This document shows, one piece after another, positions 13,798 to 21,309 of a stretch of DNA of 64,000 bases. The notes below the pieces were generated by a model. That model saw only the letters and a program-made list of their open reading frames with translations. It was not told the origin of the DNA and made no database searches. The first letter of the stretch is position 1, and each line of letters begins with the position of its first letter. A program made the translations under genes and the position numbers. The stretch comes from a virus. The stretch covers positions 1 to 64,000 of IMG/VR virus record IMGVR_UViG_3300042924_003217, one strand, 5' to 3'.

Positions 13798-14040
13798 TTA
13801 GCACTTCCAAGCTTTGCGCGACCAGTAGTTAGCCGAGAACTTGTCACCGGTGCCCTTGATGCCGCCTGAACGTGCGCAGTAGGACGCCTTCCGTTCCGGC
13901 TGGCTGAGCTTGATGCTCATGTTGGCGTCGCCAAACCGCACGACCTTGCTCTGCCCGTCCTTGCAGGCGCGTACAACCGACTTCTTGCCGCCCTGTACGT
14001 CACGACGGGGCTGGTTGCAGGGGAGTTTCTTGGCGTTCAT
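13798..14040 (-). CDS. Conserved basic phage protein (80 aa)
   Basis: Pattern KLPCNQPRRD...KKSVVRACKDGQSKVVRFGDANM..., ending SANYWSRKAWKC. This PCN.PRR...KSHVV.ACK.G...RFG pattern occurs in many short-tailed and aquatic phages as a conserved protein of unknown function. Very basic, so nucleic-acid contact is possible. It overlaps the upstream gene by 41 bases. Confidence 0.75.
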   Translation of the reverse strand: MNAKKLPCNQPRRDVQGGKKSVVRACKDGQSKVVRFGDANMSIKLSQPERKASYCARSGGIKGTGDKFSANYWSRKAWKC

Positions 14041-14284
14041 GATTCGGTGGGGTTGATCGGATTTGTGCGGTGGACGTTTTCCAGTTTATCGCAAGGAACC
14101 CGTAGCAGCAAATGTTATAATCGACATCATTTGCGTCTTTCTCGCTTTTAACGGGTACGTTGATGTCTAAGTGTTTGCAGACGTACTCCTGATTGTCGTT
14201 TTCAAAGACCCGCCACACGTGATCAACCGACCCGCGACCGGGAAGGCCACGGGTCTTGTTGAAGCGTATGGCGTACTTGTTCAC
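14000..14284 (-). CDS. Conserved phage protein (94 aa)
   Basis: YAIRFNKTRGLPGRGSVDHVWRVF, then YVCKHLDINVPVKSEKD followed by a Cys-Cys-Tyr-Gly strand: a recurrent phage family without known role, commonly next to the basic protein that follows here. The 3' end overlaps the next gene by 41 bases; the 5' ATGA overlaps the tail-chaperone gene. Confidence 0.75.
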   Translation of the reverse strand: MNKYAIRFNKTRGLPGRGSVDHVWRVFENDNQEYVCKHLDINVPVKSEKDANDVDYNICCYGFLAINWKTSTAQIRSTPPNHERQETPLQPAPS

Positions 14285-14667
14285 TCAGGCTTCTGCGGCC
14301 AGACGGGGTCCGTAGGGAAGCTGGGTTGCAGGCGGATCTCACGCAGCACGCGCCGGTACTCGATCCACGCTGCTTTATCCCCAGACGACATCGGCACGTC
14401 AGGCAACATGGACCAATCAGACTCCGCAAGGAGGCGCTTTGCGCGATCCCACACCAGTTCAGCAGGCGTGGACGGTGTCGGCAACGCAGGACCATCACCC
14501 ACTTCGAACCAGCCGAGGTCCGTGTACGGCTCGCCCAGCCAACTCAGGTCATTGAGTCGGTCGGCAAAACCAGAGAGCCCGAAAATCGGACCCCAGTTTT
14601 CAGGCAGCGGTTGCGGCTCGCTTAATACGGTGCCGTCTTTGCGGTTTTTGAGTTGCCACAGTTTCAT
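14281..14667 (-). CDS. Phage tail assembly chaperone-like protein (APC type)
   Basis: 128 aa from ATG 14667 with AAAGGA four bases before it. The C-terminal 60 residues (RAKRLLAESDWSMLPDVP, WIEYRRVLREIRLQP.FPTDPVWPQKP) match the Phage_tail_APC pattern, found at the end of tail-fibre accessory proteins. The N-terminal part (LSEPQPLPENWGPIFGL) is typical too. A second copy of this domain lies at 18810-19277. Likely role: fibre folding or assembly. Overlaps the next gene upstream by 68 bases. Confidence 0.7.
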   Translation of the reverse strand: MKLWQLKNRKDGTVLSEPQPLPENWGPIFGLSGFADRLNDLSWLGEPYTDLGWFEVGDGPALPTPSTPAELVWDRAKRLLAESDWSMLPDVPMSSGDKAAWIEYRRVLREIRLQPSFPTDPVWPQKPE

Positions 14668-15118
14668 TGGAATCCTTTGGGGGTGGTAGGGCTAGTCCGG
14701 GTTGTTGATCAGGAGGCGGCAGCACTTGGCCTTTCGACTGGTGCGGTGCCATATCGTTAGAGTGCGGCGGATGACCGACGCCGGGAAGCGATTGCACGCC
14801 GCGATAGTGCGCTAGTTCCTCTGGCGTGTACTTCCAGTCGCGCCAGCTTGCAAAGTCACGACGCGGCAGCATCTGCAAGTGACAGCCGATCTGTGCGGAA
14901 AGCTGGTGAATCAGCTCAACCACTTCGACTGGTTGCAGGATGATGAAAGTGTTGCTGCCGTCAGCACGGCGCATCGCGACCTCAATCGTGCCACCACCGC
15001 ACGTCCCGACCGTGATCGAGCGTGCGCGATTCAGTCCTTCGCTGACGCCGTTTAGATGCGTGCGCAGCGTAGCCTCATCGATCTTCTTCTGAATGGCTTT
15101 TTTTACTGCGGGTTCCAT
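14600..15118 (-). CDS. Hypothetical virion-region protein (172 aa)
   Basis: Starts at ATG 15118, overlapping the end of the glycine-rich fibre gene by 16 bases. The N-terminal domain (EGLNRARSITVGTCGGGTIEVAMRRADG..TFIILQPVEVVELIHQL) looks folded. After residue 120 the protein becomes Pro/Gln-rich and disordered and ends in a basic tail (RRHRIKRAATAA). No family recognised. Confidence 0.65.
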   Translation of the reverse strand: MEPAVKKAIQKKIDEATLRTHLNGVSEGLNRARSITVGTCGGGTIEVAMRRADGSNTFIILQPVEVVELIHQLSAQIGCHLQMLPRRDFASWRDWKYTPEELAHYRGVQSLPGVGHPPHSNDMAPHQSKGQVLPPPDQQPGLALPPPKDSNETVATQKPQRRHRIKRAATAA

Positions 15119-16128
15119 GACACGTTCACAAATCCGCCGCCGCCTTGAATTGTGATTGGATAGCTTGTGCCGCCTGTTACTGGGACGCAGTTGTAGACTG
15201 TGGCTGCTGGTGCTGCGCTGCCTGCATTGCCGGGATTGGCGGGATTGCCTGCGTTGCCGCGCCCGCCACCACCGCCGCCACCACCACCAATTCCAAGATT
15301 TCCGCATCCGGCCCCACCACCACCGCCTGCGCCTGCCCTTCCGGTGCCTCCTCCACCGCTATTGCCGGGAGCATTTGATCCAGAATTTCCTCCTGTACCG
15401 CCTCCGTTACTTCCACCGGCCCCACCTAAACCCGGAGTTCCTATAATGTTAGTACCGCCCGGAGAACCAGAATTGCACGTTCCAGCACCACCACCCCCTC
15501 CACCGCCTTTTTGGCAATATGATTGACCGAAACCGCCGTCTCCGCCTCCGGGAACTCCTCCGTTTCCGCCACAGCCTCTTGATTGATAACAAGCAACTGG
15601 TCCGCCTTGATAATAATTACCTCTGGTTCCTTTTTGCCCGTAAGCGCCACCAGTTCCTCCGTTTCCAGCAGTTCCTCCATTTCCACCTAATCCGCCAGAA
15701 AAAGTGTAATTAAATGCACTTGAGTTTCTGGTTGTACCCGCGCTTCCAGTACTGCCAGTTCCTCCACTGTACCCTGTTTGCCCATTGTTCCCGTCGCATC
15801 TCAAGCCACCGGTTCCACCAATTGCTCCTAAAGTATTGTTTCCTCCATTACCTCCGCTTGTACTAGGAAAACAATTACATGAGCAGTAGTAACAACAAGT
15901 AAAATACCATTTTTTGACACCGCCGCCACCTCCGCCACCTGCCCCGCCCCCACAGCCTCCCGGATTTCCGGGATTTCCGGGATTTCCAGTGCCACCACGA
16001 CCAACAACGGTTACTTTACTAACGCCAACCGGAGCAGTAAAAGTCCCGCTTGTGTTGTAGGTCGTAGAACCTCCCGGCACAAGCGCCTTACCTCCGAACA
16101 AGTTAACTTTAGGTGTTCCAGCGGGCAT
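15103..16128 (-). CDS. Glycine-rich tail fibre/adhesin
   Basis: 341 aa. A short N-terminus ends in the cue FTAPVGVSKVTVVGRGG, typical of glycine-rich phage fibre domains, followed by about 280 residues of Gly/Asn/Thr runs that could form polyglycine-II helix bundles, as in phage adhesin tips. A Cys-rich hydrophobic insert (YFTCCYYCSCNCF, about residues 73-85) is unusual. The end TIQGGGGFVNVSWNPQ is a standard terminus of the family. The ATG at 16128 is used because an upstream ATG lies inside the preceding gene. Probable receptor-binding tip. Confidence 0.75.
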   Translation of the reverse strand: MPAGTPKVNLFGGKALVPGGSTTYNTSGTFTAPVGVSKVTVVGRGGTGNPGNPGNPGGCGGGAGGGGGGGVKKWYFTCCYYCSCNCFPSTSGGNGGNNTLGAIGGTGGLRCDGNNGQTGYSGGTGSTGSAGTTRNSSAFNYTFSGGLGGNGGTAGNGGTGGAYGQKGTRGNYYQGGPVACYQSRGCGGNGGVPGGGDGGFGQSYCQKGGGGGGGAGTCNSGSPGGTNIIGTPGLGGAGGSNGGGTGGNSGSNAPGNSGGGGTGRAGAGGGGGAGCGNLGIGGGGGGGGGRGNAGNPANPGNAGSAAPAATVYNCVPVTGGTSYPITIQGGGGFVNVSWNPQ

Positions 16129-16133
16129 GATGT

Positions 16134-16730
16134 TTACTCGTAGTAGAACCAACCGGTGACGATGTATTTGCTGCGCTGACCAAAAACCGTGTTGCCGCGA
16201 TGCGCGTGCGTGAACGCAGCAGGCCAGATCAGCATCAAATTCTCCTGCGGCTTAATGCGGCACTGCTGATACAAGAACTCTGTTTCGCCAGCCTCCTCCG
16301 GTTCAAGCGTGTTCAGATAGACCATGTACGCCAGCACGCGAGCCGAGTGCGCTCCGTTGCCCTGTTCGCCGTGCCAGACGTGATAGCCACCACCCGGATC
16401 AGTGCGCTGCATCTTCATCGCAGTGCCGGTGATCTTGTCGTTCTTCAGGATCGAGTACTGCTCGGCGTAGATGTCGTAACACTTTTGAAGACCGGCAAAG
16501 AACAGGTCCGTTGCATTCTTGCCCTCAAACGCTGCGACGTTGTGAACGCCGAAGTTCAGGCCAAGCTGCATATCGTTCTTGCGATGCTTGGCTGCGCCTT
16601 CGCTCTGCTGCCGGTTGCTGCCCGCTCCAGATTGCACCAGACGCTCAAACTCGCTGATCAGGTGCTTGCAGTAGCCCTCTGGGTAGAGGTCATGAAAGCT
16701 GCCAATGAAGTCTTTGAATTCGGCTCTCAT
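16134..16730 (-). CDS. 2OG-Fe(II) dioxygenase, prolyl-hydroxylase-like
   Basis: 198 aa from ATG 16730 (ATGA overlap with the upstream stop). Metal-site candidates are H120-x-E122 in YHVWHGEQ and H175/H177 in FTHAHRG, with K188 in SKYIVTGWF binding 2-oxoglutarate. It uses HxE rather than the usual HxD. Such enzymes hydroxylate peptidyl prolines or other residues. It lies between fibre genes and directly follows a second oxygenase, so a virion-protein substrate is plausible but inferred. Confidence 0.75.
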   Translation of the reverse strand: MRAEFKDFIGSFHDLYPEGYCKHLISEFERLVQSGAGSNRQQSEGAAKHRKNDMQLGLNFGVHNVAAFEGKNATDLFFAGLQKCYDIYAEQYSILKNDKITGTAMKMQRTDPGGGYHVWHGEQGNGAHSARVLAYMVYLNTLEPEEAGETEFLYQQCRIKPQENLMLIWPAAFTHAHRGNTVFGQRSKYIVTGWFYYE

Positions 16731-17308
16731 CGAAATGCGGGTCCGCTGACCCAAGAAACAAGGGATTGACGACTGCCGCTCGTTACTGGCGTGACTTGGT
16801 GAAGAACGTAGGACGGGAAAGCCGCAATGAGGCCGCGCTGCTTGCGCACGTTCATTGCTTCGCCACCCGTCATCACCTGCAAGTTGCCGCCATCGTACTC
16901 GCTCGGATCGGTAAGCTGCACCACCAGACTCAGCTTGCGGCTGATCTTGGCGTTGTAGTCCTGATGCCAGCCGTAGGTTCCGGCGTCCGAGCCGTCGTAG
17001 TTCGTTAGCTGCAACTGCTCGCCAAAGCCAGTCAGATCAAAGCGGAAGTGCTGCGCGTTCAATGACGACGCAACGTGCGCGAGCTTCTCGAAAATCCACG
17101 CCGTGTCTTGCGTCTTGCCGAGCCACGAAACATTTGATCGACGCACCTTGCGCAGTGACTCCTCATCCTTGGCTCCGCCAATCTGCGCCTGCGTGTCGGC
17201 GTTCTTGGCCTGCTCTTGCAGCCAGTTTAGCTCCTTCTCGGAGAACGCGCCTTCCCACCAAGCGTATGGCTCAATGTTGGCGGCGTAAGGTGTTAGCAGA
17301 TGATGCAT
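16727..17308 (-). CDS. 2OG-Fe(II) dioxygenase, PKHD-type
   Basis: 193 aa from ATG 17308. Clear jelly-roll motifs: H115-x-D117 in YGWHQDYN, DGGNLQV, H170 in SYVLHQVTP and R180 in SGSRQSLVSW, which together bind iron and 2-oxoglutarate. The layout matches PKHD-type hydroxylases known from bacteria and cyanophages, whose substrates are mostly unknown. It overlaps both neighbouring oxygenase genes, indicating a coupled operon of three. Confidence 0.85.
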   Translation of the reverse strand: MHHLLTPYAANIEPYAWWEGAFSEKELNWLQEQAKNADTQAQIGGAKDEESLRKVRRSNVSWLGKTQDTAWIFEKLAHVASSLNAQHFRFDLTGFGEQLQLTNYDGSDAGTYGWHQDYNAKISRKLSLVVQLTDPSEYDGGNLQVMTGGEAMNVRKQRGLIAAFPSYVLHQVTPVTSGSRQSLVSWVSGPAFR

Positions 17309-17886
17309 GAACGGTCTTTGTGCGACACCATGAAGTGTACGCACCGCGTGGGGGTTTCAGATTGATTTGGGAAAAGCTGATGCTGAAGCCATGAATTGCC
17401 GAAGAATACCGACCCCGGCTTAACGTTGTTGAAGTGAATGGCTCGCGTTGCGTTGCTTACTTCTTCGGTCTGCTCGAAATCAAGCTCGACCATGGCTTTG
17501 TTGATGCGCGTATCGTGATAAACGGGATAAGAGCCGCCTTCTGGTGTTTCTAGGAAGAACCATCCGCATACTTGGGTGTTGCGATGAACGTGTACATCGG
17601 TTCCGCCGCCACGGTTCAGTTCTTGCGCCCAAAATCCTGACAGATGGAAGTCGTACTTTTCCGTGCTGTACCCTTGGTCCCGCAAGAACCCGACCGCCGA
17701 CAGGAGCAGGTAGTCCGACAATTCCCGCAGGGCCGATTCTTGTCCGAGGTGGATTGTTTGACTGATGGGGCGGTTGGGTTGACGCACTTCTTCCAAACGC
17801 CTGAGGCACGTGCCCAACACTTTCCCCACCAGATCGGGACGTTCATCGCGATAGATGATTACCGGGAAATACGCGAAGCCTTCCAT
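17293..17886 (-). CDS. Putative 2OG-Fe(II) oxygenase (PF13759-like)
   Basis: 197 aa. WAQELNRGGGTDVHVHRN with H99/H101, a GWFFLETPEGGSYPVYHD strand pair, then NSWLQHQL with H169 and R181 match the phage-common putative oxygenase family whose signature is H.H...SG.yYl.P.G. It is first of three coupled oxygenase genes. Unlike the second, it has HxH rather than HxD, so its activity is less certain. Confidence 0.75.
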   Translation of the reverse strand: MEGFAYFPVIIYRDERPDLVGKVLGTCLRRLEEVRQPNRPISQTIHLGQESALRELSDYLLLSAVGFLRDQGYSTEKYDFHLSGFWAQELNRGGGTDVHVHRNTQVCGWFFLETPEGGSYPVYHDTRINKAMVELDFEQTEEVSNATRAIHFNNVKPGSVFFGNSWLQHQLFPNQSETPTRCVHFMVSHKDRSCIIC

Positions 17887-18104
17887 TAGGAAGCGACGTA
17901 GTTCGTCAGAGTATCAGCAAACGCAGTGATCTGTTGCGCGGTCACGTCACGGGAATCCACCGGCTTGCTGCGGGCGTTCTCGATGAGAACCTCCTTGGCA
18001 AGGCGAACGGCTTCCAACTTGGCACGTTTGGCCTCAAGGGCCAGTTGGTTAGCGTGCCGAGCGGCTTCAAGGTCAATCTGGAGTTGTGCGGGATCGATGG
18101 CCAT
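17886..18104 (-). CDS. Small helical protein (72 aa)
   Basis: Ala/Arg/Lys-rich helix (QIDLEAARHANQLALEAKRAKLEAVRLAKEVL) followed by a short C-terminal helix. Probably a coiled coil. Its stop abuts the oxygenase start (shared base at 17886). It could be a small fibre accessory; function unknown. Confidence 0.6.
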   Translation of the reverse strand: MAIDPAQLQIDLEAARHANQLALEAKRAKLEAVRLAKEVLIENARSKPVDSRDVTAQQITAFADTLTNYVAS

Positions 18105-18116
18105 AGTTGTTAGGGG

Positions 18117-18803
18117 TTAAGCTTTAACGTCTTTCATTGAAATATTGCCGTACCATGTAGTGCCACCATCTGGCGTAAAGAACACCCAGATGTCAACCGC
18201 ACTTGCGGTGGTGGTGCGCGAAAGGGAAGCCGCGCCGCCGGGAAAGCGAAACGCGCCACCGGACCACGCCACAGTGCGTCCAGCCGTGCCGTCATTGGTC
18301 AAAATGAGCGTAAACGAGGATGCGCCAGAGGCTACAGGGTAGCGAAGCGTAAAGGTGCAGTTGCCCGTAAGGGTTGCCGTAAAGACGCCACCACTGGTCA
18401 CGTCAATGTTGATAGCGGTGCCGGTATTGCCAAGTGCCGTGACCGTGTCCGCAAACCCAGTCACTTTAAGATAGCTTCCGGTTGTTACCGCAGCCGAGAT
18501 AGCAGCAAGCGAGCTAGTACTTGGTGCCGCACCCGCACCGCCACCCACCACAATCTGATTGGCCGTTAGTGCGCCAGACGATGCAATGGTGGTCGCGCCG
18601 GAAAAGTAGGGCAAGCCGCCGGACGCACCCGTAGCAATGCCCAAACCGCCATTGCCGACCGGCAAAGTGCCCGTAACGCTCGTTGTGAGCGAGACATTGG
18701 TGATGGTATTGCTCGCACCGCTGATCGTCTTATTCGTCAGCGTAGCGGCATTGCTCGCAGTAAGGATGTTACTGGGCGTGATGGTAGCGGAAAGTGTTGC
18801 CAT
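18117..18803 (-). CDS. Tail fibre/structural protein
   Basis: 228 aa, Thr/Ser/Gly/Ala-rich and beta-repetitive. It contains TLTNKTISGASNTI, a motif repeated in the C-terminal part of the 878-aa collagen-like protein ([14 protein letters not shown]), and a C-terminal beta domain (FTLILTNDGTAGRTVAWSG, then a DGGTTWYG turn). These features are typical of phage fibre or appendage proteins. Confidence 0.65.
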   Translation of the reverse strand: MATLSATITPSNILTASNAATLTNKTISGASNTITNVSLTTSVTGTLPVGNGGLGIATGASGGLPYFSGATTIASSGALTANQIVVGGGAGAAPSTSSLAAISAAVTTGSYLKVTGFADTVTALGNTGTAINIDVTSGGVFTATLTGNCTFTLRYPVASGASSFTLILTNDGTAGRTVAWSGGAFRFPGGAASLSRTTTASAVDIWVFFTPDGGTTWYGNISMKDVKA

Positions 18804-18809
18804 GGTTGA

Positions 18810-19277
18810 TTACGGTTGTTCGGGCCACTGCACGTTGAACGGGAACCCGGCCTGTTCGGGTAGGGTTCGCAACGCCTGACGATAATTTGACCATGCTACA
18901 GAATTGACCGGTGCATCAGCAAGTTGCGTCCAGTCGGTTTCAGTAAGCTTGCGGTTGCGCTCCTCGCGCACGCCCTTGGCCTGCTCTGCGTCCTTCCGGG
19001 CCTTGTAGGCAGCTTCGTGCTGCGCAGCAGTTGTGACCGTGCCGTCCTCTGCCGTGGTGTCCGTAAAGATGGGGCCAAGCACGTACTTCGTGTACCACTT
19101 GCCGTCGATCTGCTCCACGCCAGCAGGCTGGCTGAACTGGTAGACGGTGCCGCCCGTGGCCTGCGGTCCCTCAAAGACTGGGTCCGCGCCAACAGCCTCC
19201 AGCACCTCGTCGGTAAGACGGTCAAACGACGGGCCGTCGTTCGCCAGCAGGTAGCGGCGTAGCTCGTCCTCAAACAT
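18810..19277 (-). CDS. Tail assembly chaperone-like protein, second copy
   Basis: 155 aa. ATG 19277 is chosen over 19310 because AGGAG stands five bases before it. The C-terminal domain RNRKLTETDWTQLADAPVNS, W.NYRQALRTLPEQAGFPF..WPEQP matches the Phage_tail_APC pattern also found at 14281-14667. The N-terminal part differs between the copies, so each may serve a different fibre. It follows the 662-aa fibre gene. Confidence 0.7.
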   Translation of the reverse strand: MFEDELRRYLLANDGPSFDRLTDEVLEAVGADPVFEGPQATGGTVYQFSQPAGVEQIDGKWYTKYVLGPIFTDTTAEDGTVTTAAQHEAAYKARKDAEQAKGVREERNRKLTETDWTQLADAPVNSVAWSNYRQALRTLPEQAGFPFNVQWPEQP

Positions 19278-19315
19278 TACGGCTCCTGTGGAGCGAAGTC
19301 GGATTTGCATGGTGA

Positions 19316-21304
19316 TTAAGCGATGGCGAGGAAGAAGTAGTTAACTCCACTCGCGTTGAGAGCTACAGGTGCGGTTGCGGTGAGGCCAAAACCCGAAGAT
19401 TGCACGCTAATGTAATCGGTGCCGGTTGTTTCAGCAGCCGTACTGTTCAACAACAAGTATGGGTCGTTACCGGCGGTTATTCCGCGAGCCGTGTCCCACA
19501 CATACCAATCGTATCCAGCACCCGTAGTGCGCTTGATTAAAACAAAGCGAGCCCCACCCGTGAAACCGCAATTGATGGTCTGGGCGGCTCCTGTTCCAAC
19601 GTAGATTCCTGCTTTGCTAACACCGGGACAATCGGCAAACAAGTACGCAACGAACGTTCCGCCGCTGCTGTTGACTTCGGAGTAGCTTACCGGAAAAGTT
19701 GTGCTTGTAGGTGAGCCCGTGCCCCAGAGTATCGTGCTGGTGCCGAACTGGCCCGTGCCGTTGAGTTCGCCGTAACCAACTCCACCGTTAAATGCAGCAG
19801 CCCAAGTCCACCAAGAACCAGTCGTGCTGCGGCGTTTCACGATGTAGAAACTTGGCGTAACTCCAAGCGAGTGGGTTACGTTACGGTTGGACGTTCCGTC
19901 GCCTGTGTAGCACACAACATCGAAGAAGCCGGGAGCGCGGCGGAAATTTTGAAAAACTTGTGACTCGGTTGAGTAGTTAGGCCAATCGTAGTATCCGTTA
20001 TTGTTAATGACCAAACCCATTCGATCTAAAGAAACTCCGGGAGGCGAACTTGAAGCTACTTCTGCTTGAGTGCCAGTTCCCAAAAGGCAGGAGCTTAATT
20101 CATTTAACGCGCCTCTGAGTCTGTCGTAAAAAACGCTAGAATTGGTACCACTTCTGTTTAAGTTTATAGCCAAATCCACGTATGAAAGTGAAATCGGAAG
20201 AGATCTTCCGTTGGTGTTGTTCGCAATATATGCTACTGGTTCAAACACGCTCGTCCCGCTCGTCGGCGTGCGCATCGGCCCACGGCGAATGGCCATGTAG
20301 ATGTAGGTGGTGGACGGCGAGCCAGTCGCAGTAAATCCTGTTGCAGTGGGACCAAAAACGCGAGTACCCAGAGAAGACTCAGCTAAGGAGGTATTTGCAG
20401 TAAGAAACGGACTTCCACTCGGAGGAGCCAAAAGACCTCTTATGTTGTCGCCAATCTCCCAGCCCGTAGCCGTTGAGCTTGACGACTTGCGCATGATCCA
20501 TTGCGGCTCCCAACCAAGCGTCACCGTCGCGTTGCCTGATCCGTCTGTCGTAAACGACCCACATGAAATTACGTTGTCCGTCCCAGCCGCACCAAAGCCG
20601 CCCGCGTCGTGGGCGAATAGGTAGGCGACGTAAGTGCCGCCAAGGCCATCGGTGGCGTTGACGTTAATGTTTGTTCCAAGCGAAAAGTTTGTGCTTGTTG
20701 GCGTGGTGCTATTCCAAAACGTGGAGTCAGTTACTACGGAGTCTGCTGTGTTGAGATAGAGGCCCTGTGTGTTGGACAAAGAACGGTGGTAAACGACCCA
20801 GTTTCCGCCGTAACCATCTATCCGCTTCACCATTATGCAGCCGGGAACACTGCCGAGGTTGTGGGCGATGGTGCGATTAGCACCGTTGCCCGTGTACGTC
20901 ACCACATCAAAGAACTTCGGTTGTTTACGGAAAGTCCATGAGGCGTAGGTCTCTGCGCTGGTGTTTAATTTTGCAAGCGATCCGATACTAAATCCTGACG
21001 ACGTGAAAGACGTAAGACCTGTGGCCTGCGTTGATTGAGCGTCTGATGTATTACTAACTAAGTCTTTCGTAGCACCACGTGCCGTGTCGTAGAGTGCATG
21101 TGCCGTTGAACCTGAACGACCTTTCATCCAAACGAGACCGCCTTTTGTGGATAGATCGATCCCGTTGGTGATCGTCTGCGTGCTACCGTTGCCCGTGTAC
21201 AAATACGTCGAGAACACGTCCTCGATGTAGTTCGCGGCAACCTGCCGAGCAAACTGCCCGAATCCACCTGACGATGCGGCACCCTTTGTTTCGATTACGG
21301 GCAT
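19316..21304 (-). CDS. Modular tail fibre with repeated YTGNG...KR domains
   Basis: 662 aa. At least four copies of one beta module are visible: YTGNGSTQTITNGID..GGLVWMKGR near the N-terminus, FFDVVTYTGNGANRTIAH..CIMVKR, FFDVVCYTGDGTSNRNVTH..FYIVKRR, and GTGAAQTINCGF..FVLIKRT near the C-terminus, with YDTARG / WDTARG after the first and last. The modules resemble repeats of uncharacterised phage fibre proteins. Likely a trimeric host-contact fibre. Confidence 0.75.
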   Translation of the reverse strand: MPVIETKGAASSGGFGQFARQVAANYIEDVFSTYLYTGNGSTQTITNGIDLSTKGGLVWMKGRSGSTAHALYDTARGATKDLVSNTSDAQSTQATGLTSFTSSGFSIGSLAKLNTSAETYASWTFRKQPKFFDVVTYTGNGANRTIAHNLGSVPGCIMVKRIDGYGGNWVVYHRSLSNTQGLYLNTADSVVTDSTFWNSTTPTSTNFSLGTNINVNATDGLGGTYVAYLFAHDAGGFGAAGTDNVISCGSFTTDGSGNATVTLGWEPQWIMRKSSSSTATGWEIGDNIRGLLAPPSGSPFLTANTSLAESSLGTRVFGPTATGFTATGSPSTTYIYMAIRRGPMRTPTSGTSVFEPVAYIANNTNGRSLPISLSYVDLAINLNRSGTNSSVFYDRLRGALNELSSCLLGTGTQAEVASSSPPGVSLDRMGLVINNNGYYDWPNYSTESQVFQNFRRAPGFFDVVCYTGDGTSNRNVTHSLGVTPSFYIVKRRSTTGSWWTWAAAFNGGVGYGELNGTGQFGTSTILWGTGSPTSTTFPVSYSEVNSSGGTFVAYLFADCPGVSKAGIYVGTGAAQTINCGFTGGARFVLIKRTTGAGYDWYVWDTARGITAGNDPYLLLNSTAAETTGTDYISVQSSGFGLTATAPVALNASGVNYFFLAIA

Positions 21305-21309
21305 GAGGA

